Origin: Acidobacteriota bacterium
Lineage (GTDB): Bacteria > Acidobacteriota > Terriglobia > UBA7540
Assembly (NCBI GenBank): GCA_023474345.1
Contig: JAMCXS010000023.1
Span: 26,681 to 90,680, forward strand
DNA: 64,000 nt
Direction of reading: 5' to 3'
Position numbers and translations under genes: made by a program. The notes under the pieces were generated by a model, which worked only from the letters and a program-made list of their open reading frames with translations, did no database searches and was not told the DNA's origin. Of this stretch, positions 1-9,942 are shown in pieces (the first letter of the stretch is position 1; each line of letters opens with the position of its first letter).

Positions 1-112
1 GTCAGAAAGTGCTAGCCTGGTTCAGACCTGCCTTTCTCGAAAAAACAGTTTCCAAAACCCGAAATATACATATCTATCAGGAAAAGAATACCACGGTCAA
101 ACCGATCTCCGC

Positions 113-727
113 CTAGCTCCCCGAGTACGCCCGCCAAAAATACAGAGCACCCAGGACAAGAAGGAGGATATTGGCAACGCGAAAAAGGTGGCGATTGAAC
201 TTTTTGTGCAGCCCCGTACCCCAAGCCATTAGCCAGACTGAGGCGAATGCACTTCCGTAATAGCCCACCAGACTCCCGGCGAAAAATGGGGCCACATGCC
301 AGTAACCTGCTTGGCGCCCTTCAGCGATAATCGGCCCCGCGATTGTCAGCCAGTACACCCATGTTCCCGGAGCTGTGATTTCAACCAGCGTCGCTACCGA
401 TACGCTGCGGTGCGTCAGGGCCCAGGAGTGGACTGTCTCCCCTGGATTATTCGGGGGAGCATTGCAAAGTGAAAATCCTCCAAATGCCGCCAGCGCTACG
501 CCACCGGCGTACGCGGTATAGTGCGCGATCCCGAACGGAATATACTGGTAGAAGAAAAAAGTCGTGACAAGGAAAATACCGTCCACCAGCATCGGTGGGC
601 CGACCAGAAGCAAAGTAGTCCGCATCCACTGGTCCAACGTAGCCTGCGTCAAAGCAATAAGATGCAGAGGGGTGGGGACCAAGCCTCCTACAATGCCCAT
701 CCCAAGCCCTAGTAATAACAGGTCCAT
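113..727 (-). CDS. LysE-family-like membrane translocator
   Basis: A 204-residue protein that is almost entirely hydrophobic, with about six membrane segments (around residues 3-23, 38-60, 68-87, 108-130, 145-170 and 182-200). It starts with a Gly-rich helix followed by a PTPLHLIAL stretch, resembling the Gly/Pro-rich first helix of LysE/RhtB exporters. Those proteins export amino acids or related solutes across the inner membrane using the proton gradient. The family length (about 200 residues) fits. It lies 126 bp downstream of truB on the same strand, so it may be the last gene of that operon. The substrate cannot be told from sequence. The ATG start has no clear ribosome binding site. Confidence 0.62.
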   Translation of the reverse strand: MDLLLLGLGMGIVGGLVPTPLHLIALTQATLDQWMRTTLLLVGPPMLVDGIFLVTTFFFYQYIPFGIAHYTAYAGGVALAAFGGFSLCNAPPNNPGETVHSWALTHRSVSVATLVEITAPGTWVYWLTIAGPIIAEGRQAGYWHVAPFFAGSLVGYYGSAFASVWLMAWGTGLHKKFNRHLFRVANILLLVLGALYFWRAYSGS

Positions 728-853
728 TGTTATGTTTGCCGTGACCAGTATCTCTGCTTACCGAACGTAAGGAAGCGAATACAGACACCGCTTTCTTTTC
801 AGCCTTGGGAACAATTTTAACCGCGGGTGTGAAGCGGCGCGAGTCAACGCGCA

Positions 854-1771
854 CTAGACCAGAACAAGATCCGGATGATAAATGCTCCCTTTTACGTGCC
901 GCGCCACGGCAATCAGACGCCGTTCCGCATCCATGATCTTCAGTAGCGTCACTGCCTGAAGGCGCCCTGTCCCACGCCCAAACCGCTCGGCCTGCGCAAG
1001 CTCGAACCGGTGCCCGTGGCGCACACTTTTCTCTTCCCGACCGCGCACCACCAGTTCCGGGCAATCCGGCAAAAGAGCTTCCAGAGGCACTAGACAACTC
1101 CGGAGTTCTCCCTCACGGACTGATTCCGCCAGTCTTTCCAGCGTTACCGCACGGTCAAGCGTAAATTCCGCTACAGTCGTGCGCCGTAAGGTCTCCAGGT
1201 GTGCTCCGCACCCCAGCCTTCGGCCGACATCGTGGGCGAGCGACCTCATATAGGTTCCTCCGGAACATTCGGCAGCGAAGCGTGCCCGCTCGCCATCGAA
1301 CGCCAACAACTCAAAAGCGTAAATTTCCACCTCAACCGGAGTCAGTTGCACCGGCTTATTCTGCCGTGCCAAATCATAGGCCCGCGCCCCCCCGATCCGC
1401 TTGGCTGAGTATGCCGGAGGAGTCTGCATCAGGCGACCGGTAAATTCGCGAAAGAGTTTTTCTAGTTCAGCCATCTCGACCGAAACGCGAACCGCCTCGG
1501 AAGTGGGCTTACCGGTGGCGTCATAGGTGTCAGTGGAAAACCCTAACCGCATTGTGCCTTCGTAGGCTTTTCTCGATTTGAGATAAAACTGGGCGAAACG
1601 CGTGGCCTTGCCGACCGAAAGGGGCAGCACACCGGTCGCGAAGGGATCAAGCGTTCCGAAATGCCCTATTTGGCGTATTCCCACAAGGCGTCGCACGTGG
1701 GCTACTACGTCATGCGACGTCATACGGTCGGGCTTGTCGATGATCAGAACTCCAGAAATTTCTCGATCCAT
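854..1771 (-). CDS. truB: tRNA pseudouridine(55) synthase TruB
   Basis: TruB converts U55 in the T-loop of tRNAs to pseudouridine in the cytoplasm. The N-terminus shows the family pattern GVLIIDKP, then GHFGTLDPFATGVLP, in which the Asp is the catalytic nucleophile (about residue 42 from the chosen start). A C-terminal PUA-like part follows. Length is about 305 residues, normal for the family. I chose the ATG at 1771, giving MDREISG just ahead of the conserved core; an in-frame TTG at 1786 would add five residues. Neither start has a strong ribosome binding site. It lies downstream of rbfA, the usual rimP-nusA-infB-rbfA-truB order. Confidence 0.95.
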   Translation of the reverse strand: MDREISGVLIIDKPDRMTSHDVVAHVRRLVGIRQIGHFGTLDPFATGVLPLSVGKATRFAQFYLKSRKAYEGTMRLGFSTDTYDATGKPTSEAVRVSVEMAELEKLFREFTGRLMQTPPAYSAKRIGGARAYDLARQNKPVQLTPVEVEIYAFELLAFDGERARFAAECSGGTYMRSLAHDVGRRLGCGAHLETLRRTTVAEFTLDRAVTLERLAESVREGELRSCLVPLEALLPDCPELVVRGREEKSVRHGHRFELAQAERFGRGTGRLQAVTLLKIMDAERRLIAVARHVKGSIYHPDLVLV

Positions 1772-1923
1772 GGATACGTCTGGCAAACAATCAGATGTGT
1801 AATGCGATTCTTTTCAGCGTTGCTACAAACAATTGAAACACCCGCCGCCAACCCCGTTCTTTAGCTGGTAAGAGGCGAGTCGCGATTCAGCCTTCGGGAG
1901 GCGAACACGGATTTTCGTCTCCC

Positions 1924-2277
1924 TCAGTTTTGCCCGTTGATCTTTTCGAGCAAGGATTCGACCTTAAGAGCATCCTGAACACCGCGATCCAAGACAAAAG
2001 TCAGCTCCGGCACCCGCCGCAACCGGAGCCGAAGGCCGATTTCGTGCCGGAGGTATCCTGCCGCCGACAACAATCCTTCAAGCGTCATTTGCTGCGCTTC
2101 CTCGTCGCCCAAGACAGACACCCAAACGCGCGTAGTGCGGAAATCACGGCTCAGCTCAACATGGGTTACGGTTACAAAACCAATCCGGGGATCCTTCAGT
2201 TCCAGCGTAATGATCTCCGCCACTTCCGTCCGGATTTGGTCTGCGAGCCTCTCTTGGCGGCGTCCGGAGACGGTCAT
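1924..2277 (-). CDS. rbfA: 30S ribosome-binding factor RbfA
   Basis: A 117-residue single KH-fold protein. RbfA binds the immature 30S subunit and is needed for late 16S rRNA maturation and cold adaptation. The family signature is clear: R-x-E-R-L-A-D-Q-I-R near the start, then KDPRIGFVTVTHVELS, and a C-terminal RVPELTFVLDRGV stretch. Length matches the family (about 115-130). It sits 28 bp after the DUF503 gene and upstream of truB in the same direction, so it is read as part of the rimP-nusA-infB operon. Confidence 0.95.
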   Translation of the reverse strand: MTVSGRRQERLADQIRTEVAEIITLELKDPRIGFVTVTHVELSRDFRTTRVWVSVLGDEEAQQMTLEGLLSAAGYLRHEIGLRLRLRRVPELTFVLDRGVQDALKVESLLEKINGQN

Positions 2278-2305
2278 TCCAATGCTCCTCCACCCTGGCT
2301 TGTGC

Positions 2306-2587
2306 TCAGAAGAACTCGATCACGTGGTGGGCTACATCCTCCCCGAGAATATTCTCAGATTCCCGGAGAGCCTGTTGGAGGACGGAATCGAGAAGCGGTT
2401 GGCTGTCCGATATAGAAACGACCCCCAGCGTGGCCTGTTGCCATACGTCACGATGGTTTAGTTCCGCGACAGCCACATTGAACCTGGACCGCAGGCGGTC
2501 ACGAATCTTGCGCAACACCGCTCGCTTCTCCTTGAGGGAATGCGCGTAGGGCAGATGGATTTCCAAGGTCAACAGGCCGACTGGCAT
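2306..2587 (-). CDS. DUF503 (YlxP-like) protein
   Basis: A 93-residue protein that begins with a beta-strand (VGLLTLEIHLP) followed by H-S-L-K-E-K-R, the hallmark of the DUF503/YlxP family. YlxP-type genes commonly sit between infB and rbfA, as here (19 bp after infB and 28 bp before rbfA). The family adopts a small alpha/beta fold; a role near ribosome assembly or translation is suspected from conserved gene order only. No catalytic residues can be identified. Confidence 0.85.
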   Translation of the reverse strand: MPVGLLTLEIHLPYAHSLKEKRAVLRKIRDRLRSRFNVAVAELNHRDVWQQATLGVVSISDSQPLLDSVLQQALRESENILGEDVAHHVIEFF

Positions 2588-2605
2588 TTTTGAGATATCA
2601 CCCCG

Positions 2606-5284
2606 TCAGGCCAAGGCAGGTTCCATAACCCGCTCGACGGCGTACGCTTCGAGGACATCGCCGACCTTGATGTCGTTAAAGTTCTCGAGCGCAATGCCGC
2701 ATTCCGTGCCGGACTTCACCTCCGGAACGTCTTCCTTGAACCTGCGAACGGACCGGACACGCCCTTCATAAACCACCACGTTATCTCGCAGCAATCGAAT
2801 CTTGGCGTCCCGCGTGACCTTCCCTTCCTGCACGTAGCAGCCGGCCACCGTGCCGACTTTGGAGATGTGAAAGGTATCCCGAACTTCCGCTCGCCCCAAA
2901 GAAGTCTCTTTGTAGACCGCTGAAAGCAGACCGACCATCGCCTTCTTGATTTCTTCGACCACCTCATAGATGACAGTGTGAAGACGGATATCGACACCTT
3001 CGAGCTGCGCCAACTCGTTGGCCTTACGCTCTGGCCGCACGTTGAATCCTACAATCACAGCGTTCGATGCCGACGCCAAAAGCACATCGGTTTCTGTAAT
3101 AGCGCCCACGCCGGCATGGATGACCTTGGTCTTGACCTTTTCGTTTCCTAGCTTGCCCAGCGTGTCAGCAAGCACCTCGACAGAACCCTGAACGTCTGCC
3201 TTGATGACCAGCGCCAGCTCCTTTACTTCACCGGCCGCCATCTGTTCGTGCAACTGTTCCAAGGTAAGCCGCGCGGACTTGGCCAGGGCGGCTTCACGAA
3301 GCTTGGTTTGTCGATGCACGGAGATTTGGCGTGCTTTCGTCGTGTCCTCAAGCGCCTGCATGCGGTCGCCGGCCTGCGGGACATCGTCCAAACCCAGGAT
3401 TTCCACCGCGGTGCTTGGCGGAGCTTCTGTGCATGGCCGACCGCGGTCGTCAAACATGGCCCGAACTTTTCCGTAGATTGCGCCGACAATAAAAGAGTTC
3501 CCCACATGCAATGTGCCATTCTGCACGATTACCGTGGCAACCGGTCCACGGCCTTTGTCCAGCTTTGCCTCCAAAACGGTTCCTGAAGCCAACCGTGCAG
3601 GATTCGCTTTGAGCGCCTGCATATCGGCTACCAGCAAAATCATTTCGAGCAAAAGGTCCAAATTTTTTCGCTGTTTGGCGGAAACTTCCACTACTACCGT
3701 ATCGCCACCCCAATCCTCTGCCATCAGCCCACGGTCTGCCAGTTGCTTTTTTACCCGTTCCGGCATCGCCTCCGGTTTATCAATCTTATTAATGGCGACC
3801 ACGATGGGGACTTGAGCGGCACGGGCGTGGTTGATAGCCTCGAGGGTTTGTGGCATTACCCCGTCATCCGCAGCTACAACCAAAACGACGACGTCGGTTA
3901 CCTTGGCCCCGCGGGCGCGCATCAACGTGAAGGCTTCATGGCCGGGCGTATCCAGGAAAACGACCTTCCGCCCCTGAGTCTCAACTTCGTAAGCCCCGAT
4001 GTGCTGGGTGATTCCTCCCGCTTCGCCAGCCGCCACTTTCGTTTCCCGAATCGCATCGAGCAACGAGGTCTTACCGTGGTCGACGTGCCCCATGACGGTG
4101 ACCACCGGGGCACGCGGCACCAGTTCTTCCTCCCGCTCTGCCTCCTCATTTTCTCGGAAAACCTCATCCTCAAAGCTGATCACCTTAGTCTCAGCTCCGA
4201 AGGCGCGGGAAATCTCGGAAGCTGTTTCGCTGTCCAGCGTCTGATTGATCGTGGCAAAGATCCCTTTGTCCAACAGCCTCTTTAAGACGTCGCGCGCACG
4301 GACTTCCAGCTTCTCGGAAAGTTCCTTTATACTGACTCCTTCGGTAATCGTAATGGTGCGCGTGACCACAGTTTCTTCAGGGGCTACGGGATGGGATGGC
4401 GCCGGAACTGGATGCCGCTCTGCGGACGGAGCCGCCGGCTGCCTTCGAGCCACCGGTTTTGCCGCTGTCCGCGCACTAGCCGGAGCGGGCCGTGTAGCCG
4501 TTGGATGCATCGGACGCGGCTCGCCGGGCCGCCGAAAACTGTGGGCGCGACTGGGAACAGCTTTGGGCAAACCAGCAGTCGGGTAGATTGGCTGCTTTAA
4601 AACAGAAGCCAAGTTGGAATGTTGTGTCATTTTGCCAGGTTTGGCAGCCGGTGCTACCGATTCTGCAAGCTTGGCGGGAACAGAAGGCTTAGGCTTTTGG
4701 GTGACTGGCTCAACCGATTGAACACTGGTCACAGCAGGTTTAGCGGCGACTGGGGCCTTGGGCTTTCGCGTGACTGACTCAACCGGTTTAACACTGGCCA
4801 CAGCCGCTGTTGGCGATGCCAAAACTCGCTCACCGGCTGGCACAGGGCTGGGACGCACAACAGGGCCTGCCGGAGCCTCCGTAATAAGTTGTTCGTGTCT
4901 CACAGGGCGCGGTGGGGGAGGAGGTTGAGGAGGTGGTGGCGGCGGGGCTACGGTCCTGCGTGCTGCCGCCTTGATTTCAGCAATCGACCTTCTAAACGAT
5001 TGTCGCACTGGTCCGGTCTCCGGAGGCCTTGCTTGCGTCTGGTTCGCGTCCGGAGGCGGCGTTTTACTTTCCGGGGCGGGTACCGTTTCTGGCTTTTCGT
5101 CGCTGCTCTCTTGGGGTTCACCCTGGCTGCTGAAGTATGCACGGACTCGATCTGCTGTTTCGTCGTCAACTGAACTTGAGTGCGATTTCTTCTCTGTAAC
5201 TCCCAGTTCCTCGAGACAGTCCAGGATTGCCCGGCTTTTTACCTCCAGCTCTCTTGCCAATTCATTTATTCGGATACCGCCCAT
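2606..5284 (-). CDS. infB: Translation initiation factor IF-2
   Basis: IF-2 is the GTPase that places fMet-tRNA on the 30S subunit and promotes 50S joining. At 892 residues it shows an IF2_N domain (about 3-55), a long Pro/Ala/Lys-rich low-complexity linker (about 55-300) with two near-identical [18 protein letters not shown] repeats, a second IF2_N domain (about 310-360), then the G domain with GHVDHGKT (399-406), DTPGHEAF and NKIDKP. Domains II to IV follow. The start is an ATG with GAGGTGAG directly upstream. It lies between nusA and the DUF503 gene in the conserved operon. The linker is long but such linkers vary widely within the family. Confidence 0.98.
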   Translation of the reverse strand: MGGIRINELARELEVKSRAILDCLEELGVTEKKSHSSSVDDETADRVRAYFSSQGEPQESSDEKPETVPAPESKTPPPDANQTQARPPETGPVRQSFRRSIAEIKAAARRTVAPPPPPPQPPPPPRPVRHEQLITEAPAGPVVRPSPVPAGERVLASPTAAVASVKPVESVTRKPKAPVAAKPAVTSVQSVEPVTQKPKPSVPAKLAESVAPAAKPGKMTQHSNLASVLKQPIYPTAGLPKAVPSRAHSFRRPGEPRPMHPTATRPAPASARTAAKPVARRQPAAPSAERHPVPAPSHPVAPEETVVTRTITITEGVSIKELSEKLEVRARDVLKRLLDKGIFATINQTLDSETASEISRAFGAETKVISFEDEVFRENEEAEREEELVPRAPVVTVMGHVDHGKTSLLDAIRETKVAAGEAGGITQHIGAYEVETQGRKVVFLDTPGHEAFTLMRARGAKVTDVVVLVVAADDGVMPQTLEAINHARAAQVPIVVAINKIDKPEAMPERVKKQLADRGLMAEDWGGDTVVVEVSAKQRKNLDLLLEMILLVADMQALKANPARLASGTVLEAKLDKGRGPVATVIVQNGTLHVGNSFIVGAIYGKVRAMFDDRGRPCTEAPPSTAVEILGLDDVPQAGDRMQALEDTTKARQISVHRQTKLREAALAKSARLTLEQLHEQMAAGEVKELALVIKADVQGSVEVLADTLGKLGNEKVKTKVIHAGVGAITETDVLLASASNAVIVGFNVRPERKANELAQLEGVDIRLHTVIYEVVEEIKKAMVGLLSAVYKETSLGRAEVRDTFHISKVGTVAGCYVQEGKVTRDAKIRLLRDNVVVYEGRVRSVRRFKEDVPEVKSGTECGIALENFNDIKVGDVLEAYAVERVMEPALA

Positions 5285-5370
5285 CTCACCTCTTCTTCGT
5301 TTCCTTCAAATCACAAACGCTTGGGGCTTAAATCTCACCAACCCCTTAGTGTAACGTAACTGTGACTAAA

Positions 5371-6867
5371 TTACTCCTTCTCGTCCCCGGTTCCCTCCGT
5401 TTCTTCGTCATTCAAAAGTTCAGTCTCCCCAGGTTCTTCTTCTTTGGCGGTTGGGGTTGGCGCCGCCTCTTCCGCAGCACCCTCTTCTGCCGCTTCCGAT
5501 TCCCCTTCGGGTAACGTCTCAACGGTTTCGGGAGTTTCCCGAAGCACTTCCCCTGTTTCCGCCTCGATGCCCTCCTGAATTTCCGCCATTTCCAACTCTT
5601 CGCGGCCCTTTTCGAAGTAGTCCGTGACCACGCGCCTTATCCGGTCAATGGTCTTATCGCCGATGCCCTGGATTCCCATAAGGTCTTCAGGCGTCATCTG
5701 GGCCAATTGCTCGACACTTTCGATACCGTGGCTCCGCAACCTTTCCAGGGTCTTTTCGCCAAGCCCCTCCAGTTCCGAAATGGGCGCCCCGCGCAATGCC
5801 ATTGCCGCCATCTGCGACTCGATTTCCTGACGCTTCTCCTCTTCGCTCTTGATGTCGATCTGCCAGCCCAGCAACTTGGCAGCCAAGCGAACGTTTTGCC
5901 CTTTCTTGCCAATGGCCAAAGAAAGCTGGGAATCGTCGACGATCACCTCCAGGTGTTTCTGCTCGGGGTCGACAACGGAAACGTGATTGATTTTGGCGGG
6001 ACTCAGCGCATTTGCGGCGAATACGACCGGGTCTTCATTGTACTCGATGATGTCGATTTTCTCGCCGCGCAATTCGCGAATCACCGACTGCACGCGCATA
6101 CCTTTCATGCCCACGCAGGCGCCCACGCAATCAACGTCAGGATCACGTGAGTGAACCGCAACCTTGGTTCGCTCTCCGGCTTCCCGTGCAATGGCCTTGA
6201 TCACCACGGTACCGTCGTAGATTTCAGGCACTTCCATTTCAAAAAGCTTCTGTACCAGGCTCGCATCGGCCCGGGAGGCGATCACCTGAGGTCCCCGCGC
6301 GGCCCGATCCACCATGGTAATGACCGCACGCACACGGTCGCCGATCTGATAAGTTTCAAGTCTCGACTGTTCGCGCCGGGGCATGCGCGCCTCGGTTCGG
6401 CCAAGGTCCATAATCACATCCGGGCCTTCCATGCGCTTGACAGCGCAGTTTACCAACTCCCCTAGCCGCTGGCTGTATTCTGCGTAGACAGTATCCCGCT
6501 CGGCCTCACGCACCTTTTGAAAGATGACCTGCTTGGCCGTCTGCGCCGCAATGCGTCCCAGAACGTCCGTGGCCTTGGGGATTCGGACCTCGCCATCTAC
6601 CCCGACCTCAGAATTCCACTTGCGAGCCTCGACCAGGGAAATTTCGTGGTCAGGATCGGTTACTTCCTCAACCACCTTCTTGACCGCATACACTTCCACT
6701 ATGCCGGAATCTTTGTTGAAATGCGATTCCAGGTCTTCCGCGCTCTTATAGTATTTTCGAGTTGCCACCAGGATGGCATCCTCAACAGCGGCAATCACAA
6801 CTTGAGGATCGATGCCTTTTTCCCGGCTCAATTGGTCGATCGTTTGATACAGAAGACTGGTCGCCAC
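5371..6867 (-). CDS. nusA: Transcription termination/antitermination factor NusA
   Basis: NusA binds RNA polymerase and nascent RNA, controlling pausing, termination and antitermination. The 498-residue protein has the N-terminal polymerase-binding domain (1 to about 130), an S1 domain, two KH domains (including GACVGMKGMRVQSVIRELRGE and AIGKKGQNVRLA), and a C-terminal pair of helix-hairpin-helix motifs (LEGLGEKTLERL and IQGIGDKTIDRI). A highly acidic tail of about 70 residues ends the protein. Translation starts at a GTG preceded by GGGGAGAT. It is the second gene of the rimP-nusA-infB operon and may autoregulate it through the hairpin in the rimP leader. Confidence 0.98.
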   Translation of the reverse strand: MATSLLYQTIDQLSREKGIDPQVVIAAVEDAILVATRKYYKSAEDLESHFNKDSGIVEVYAVKKVVEEVTDPDHEISLVEARKWNSEVGVDGEVRIPKATDVLGRIAAQTAKQVIFQKVREAERDTVYAEYSQRLGELVNCAVKRMEGPDVIMDLGRTEARMPRREQSRLETYQIGDRVRAVITMVDRAARGPQVIASRADASLVQKLFEMEVPEIYDGTVVIKAIAREAGERTKVAVHSRDPDVDCVGACVGMKGMRVQSVIRELRGEKIDIIEYNEDPVVFAANALSPAKINHVSVVDPEQKHLEVIVDDSQLSLAIGKKGQNVRLAAKLLGWQIDIKSEEEKRQEIESQMAAMALRGAPISELEGLGEKTLERLRSHGIESVEQLAQMTPEDLMGIQGIGDKTIDRIRRVVTDYFEKGREELEMAEIQEGIEAETGEVLRETPETVETLPEGESEAAEEGAAEEAAPTPTAKEEEPGETELLNDEETEGTGDEKE

Positions 6868-6952
6868 TATTATCTCCCCCCGCCTGCCATGCCTCCGGCC
6901 ACCTTGTCAATCGGCCTCGGCAGAACTGAGTGGCCAAATCCGGCCATCCCGG

Positions 6953-7411
6953 CTAAAGGTCTGGCAGAAGTTTGGCCTTTAAAATGTTCGAAAGTTCAAC
7001 CTCCGCCACACCATCGTTACCGAGGTCGAGTTTGACGCGCCCTTCTTCAAGTCCCACCAGCATGCCTTCGAAAACTTTACGGTCCGCAACCGGCTGACGT
7101 AACACCACCCTGACTCGCCGCCCGGCAAAATAAGCATACTCACGCGGTTTCACCAGCGTTCGGTCCAGCCCTGGCGACGACACCTCAAGCAAGTAACTCC
7201 CCGGGAAGGGGTCCTCCACGTCAAGGATAGCGCTCATTTGCTCACTTACCAGCGCGCAGTCCGCGTGAGAGACGCCACCCGGCTTATCGATGTAAACTCG
7301 TAAGAGCGGATTGGACTTTCCACCCTTCAGTTCGATATCGATAAGCGTCAATCCTTCACCGTTCGCCACGCGTGTGGCGATGGCTTCGATCTTCCCTACG
7401 TCAACGCTCAT
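6953..7411 (-). CDS. rimP: Ribosome maturation factor RimP
   Basis: A 152-residue protein matching RimP, which acts in 30S subunit maturation. Typical features are the opening helix followed by V-x-N-G-E-G-L-T-L, the central LLRVYIDKPGGVSHADCALVS block, and the ISSPGLDR-like EVSSPGLDRTL motif. The first (N-terminal) and second (SH3-like) domains are complete. It is the first gene of the rimP-nusA-infB-rbfA-truB operon. The ATG at 7411 has only a weak ribosome binding site. The 257 bp upstream carry a terminator-like hairpin on the same strand. Confidence 0.95.
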   Translation of the reverse strand: MSVDVGKIEAIATRVANGEGLTLIDIELKGGKSNPLLRVYIDKPGGVSHADCALVSEQMSAILDVEDPFPGSYLLEVSSPGLDRTLVKPREYAYFAGRRVRVVLRQPVADRKVFEGMLVGLEEGRVKLDLGNDGVAEVELSNILKAKLLPDL

Positions 7412-7482
7412 CTCGTATGGAAACGGTTCTAAACCGCCGTCAGTTGGGCGTCGTCATAGCAACCGTTCAACTCAGCCCCAAC

Positions 7483-7504
7483 AAAAAAGTGGGCTTACGC
7501 CCAC
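7483..7504 (-). terminator. Terminator-like hairpin in the rimP leader
   Basis: Read on the minus strand, a 6-bp GC-rich stem (GTGGGC/GCCCAC, 7489-7504) with a GTAA loop is followed at once by six T residues. This is the form of an intrinsic terminator. It lies about 70-90 nt upstream of the rimP start, and no minus-strand gene lies within reach upstream that it would need to end. It may therefore be an attenuator of the rimP-nusA-infB operon. A short repeated palindrome is the alternative reading. Confidence 0.5.
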
Positions 7505-7668
7505 CCCAACTCCTGCCATCTTTCAAATTATAGCGTCCTGAACGCCTCAGCGCAAGCTGCAGGAAGGAAACTTGGTGCACGATGGCGAATTCCACGTGCC
7601 GCTGAGCTTAGAAAGGGGGGATGCTTGAAACATTTTTTGTCTTCTGATAGGCTCGGTGCGGCTCGTCC

Positions 7669-8034
7669 ATGGCAACTCCTTGTCGAAAGTGCGGAGCAAC
7701 CAAGACGGAATCCGTTCCCCACGGATTTTTGTATTTACTTGCGAAGAAATTCAACTATCGTTTGCGAACCTGTTCACGGTGCCGGCGTTATCGGTTGCTT
7801 CATCTTGACGAGCATCCAGACGCCCCTGTCGTGCGAAGCAGTTCGAAAACGTTTGTTCCGATGCCACTGACTCCCGATTTGGAGCCGAAACGAAGCCACG
7901 TCGTCAGATGTCCACGCTGTGGCAGCCCTGACTACCGCAGGTCAAAGCGCCGCTGGCACGAGCGTCTTTACCGCCGCTCTCCCATGGCCCGCTGCCGCAA
8001 GTGCCAAAATCGATTTCCAATTTCTTCCTTCTGA
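7669..8034 (+). CDS. Small double zinc-ribbon protein of unknown function
   Basis: A 121-residue basic protein that I do not recognise as a named family. Four CxxC knuckles are visible at residues 5/8, 35/38, 81/84 and 109/112. They form two four-cysteine clusters, each pairing knuckles about 30 residues apart, as in two zinc ribbons. The second half has RCPRCGSPDYRRSKRR, typical of nucleic-acid-binding or membrane-associated zinc ribbons. Alternative reading frames in this stretch lack such a pattern, which supports this one. The start has no clear ribosome binding site. The gene stands alone between the divergent rimP operon and murJ. Confidence 0.6.
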   Translation: MATPCRKCGATKTESVPHGFLYLLAKKFNYRLRTCSRCRRYRLLHLDEHPDAPVVRSSSKTFVPMPLTPDLEPKRSHVVRCPRCGSPDYRRSKRRWHERLYRRSPMARCRKCQNRFPISSF

Positions 8035-8175
8035 TGAAGGACTGGGTGGGTGGCCGTTGCTTCAGCCTGTTCCGGCGCCCGACAAGGTTTTTGTGCGAGG
8101 TTTTCGCCGGAGTTTCTTTCGTTTTAGAGATCAAATTGTGGCCAAAATACCTCAAAACGTGGTACACCATCGCCC

Positions 8176-9762
8176 ATGACTACACGTTCCTTAAACCGCC
8201 GCATCGCGCTCTCGGCGGGCATCGTGATGGCCAGCGTGTTGGCAAGCCGACTGCTCGGCTTCCTGCGCGAGTGGACGGTTGCCCATCAGATCGGGTCCAA
8301 CGCCATTACTGATGCATATTACGCGGCCTTTACGCTGCCCGACTTTGTAAACTACCTGGTTGCAGGCGCCTCACTCAGCATCACCTTCATTCCCGTCTTT
8401 ACAAAATACGTGGCAGAAGACAGCGAGGATGAAGGTTGGCGGGTTTTTTCAACCGTGATAACCAGCATGACTCTTTTGCTTCTGGTCCTGGTTGTGGCGG
8501 GGGAATTCTTTGCTCCCGGTCTTCTCCGCGTGATCGTTCCTGGATTCCATTCTTCGGAGAAAGCTCGCGCCATTTTCCTGACCCGTCTGATGATGCCGGC
8601 ACAGATCTTTTTTTATCTTGGCAGCATCCTGAGCGCGGTCCAGTACGCGAAAGGCCGTTTCCTCATCCCGTCTCTTGCCCCGGTGATCTACAACCTTGGA
8701 ATCATTCTCGGCGGTGTTCTGCTTTCATCGAGATACGGTATTACAGGCTTTTCAGTGGGCGTTCTGGCGGGAGCTTTATCCGGAAATTTTCTGCTTCAGA
8801 TTTACGGGGCGCGGCGGGTTGGCGCTCGTTTCAGGCCGAACCTCAACTTCCGGCACCCGGGTTTCCGCATGTTCATCAAGCTGACCATCCCCATCATGCT
8901 GGCGTTCTCGCTGGTCTTTTCCGACGACTGGATCATCCGCTGGTTCGGTTCGTACTTGATGCCCGCATCGATCACGTGGTTAAGCTACGCAAAAAACCTG
9001 ATGCGAGTCCCTCTCGGTGTTGTGGGCCAAGCTGTTGGTGTGGCTTCGTTCCCTTTTTTGGCACAGCTTTATGCAGAGAAAAAATATGACGAATTCAACC
9101 GCATTGTGAATACCACGCTCAAGGGATTGCTCCTGCTCGTTGTACCGATTTCCGCGCTTACCATTAGCATGAGCCGTCCGTTGGTTTATTTTGTCTTTTC
9201 CCACACGCGCCTGCGTGGGCCTGACCTGAATGCCACGGCCGCCGCTCTGGCGTTTTTCTCGCTTGGTATGTTTGCCTGGGGCGCGCAAAGTATTCTGGGA
9301 AGGAGCTTTTACGCGCAGCGTGATACCTTGCGGCCCGCTCTGATCGGTACCGCGCTTACAGCCCTGAACCTGCCGGTTTACTGGCTGTTGGTTAAACCGC
9401 TCGAATACAAGGGGTTGGCGCTTGCAAGTTCAATCGGCATATCAGCTTACGTGATTGTTCTCTTTGTCTTGCTCTACCGCCGCACTGGTAATCCAGGGGC
9501 GATAGGGGTGGTGGGGTTCTTCCTGAAGCTTGCAGCGGCTTCGTCGTTGGGAGCGGCGGGTGCATACGAAATCGTTCGCTGGCTTGAGACGCGCATCCAT
9601 TGGCAGACCACCACGGGCGCTTTCCTCATCCTGATTGCCGCAACTCCTGTCGGCTTAGCCTTGACTTGGGCGGTTGCAAAACTAATTCGCATTAGGGAAA
9701 TCGACGTCTACCTGAAATCGCTTCCGATGCCATGGCGCTCACAACGTAGTCCTGAAAGTTGA
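8176..9762 (+). CDS. murJ: Lipid II flippase MurJ
   Basis: MurJ moves the peptidoglycan precursor lipid II across the inner membrane. The 528-residue protein is polytopic with about 14 predicted membrane segments. It starts with the family pattern ...ASVLASRLLGFLREWTVAHQIGSNAITDAYYAAF, including the conserved RLLGFLRE turn of helix 1 that contributes a catalytic Arg. The central cavity helices with Arg/Asp (SDDWIIRWFGSYL) are present. The MOP-superfamily fold and length fit MurJ and not a polysaccharide flippase of the Wzx type. It is transcribed alone and converges with mnmE. Confidence 0.93.
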   Translation: MTTRSLNRRIALSAGIVMASVLASRLLGFLREWTVAHQIGSNAITDAYYAAFTLPDFVNYLVAGASLSITFIPVFTKYVAEDSEDEGWRVFSTVITSMTLLLLVLVVAGEFFAPGLLRVIVPGFHSSEKARAIFLTRLMMPAQIFFYLGSILSAVQYAKGRFLIPSLAPVIYNLGIILGGVLLSSRYGITGFSVGVLAGALSGNFLLQIYGARRVGARFRPNLNFRHPGFRMFIKLTIPIMLAFSLVFSDDWIIRWFGSYLMPASITWLSYAKNLMRVPLGVVGQAVGVASFPFLAQLYAEKKYDEFNRIVNTTLKGLLLLVVPISALTISMSRPLVYFVFSHTRLRGPDLNATAAALAFFSLGMFAWGAQSILGRSFYAQRDTLRPALIGTALTALNLPVYWLLVKPLEYKGLALASSIGISAYVIVLFVLLYRRTGNPGAIGVVGFFLKLAAASSLGAAGAYEIVRWLETRIHWQTTTGAFLILIAATPVGLALTWAVAKLIRIREIDVYLKSLPMPWRSQRSPES

Positions 9763-9942
9763 TCCTGCGCAATAGGGGGCTGGGGAACCCCGGTTGTCCA
9801 CAAATCAAGTTGTTTCCGCGCATCCGGTGACCTGAAGAGCTTCAAATTGGTGGCCACTGCGACACTCCATGCGCTCCTTGTTGAAGCTTGGGAGGCGCAG
9901 AGGAACAAAGTCCCGATTTGGCTGCGGTAGAGCTGCGCTGCG

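Noticed and set aside
447..1097. 216-codon minus-strand open frame overlapping truB and the LysE-like gene
   Set aside because: It runs in another frame of two genes with clear homology and has no recognisable domain; it is a product of GC-rich codon use.
9794..9802. TTGTCCACA, one mismatch from a DnaA box, between murJ and mnmE
   Set aside because: A single box between convergent genes does not make an origin.
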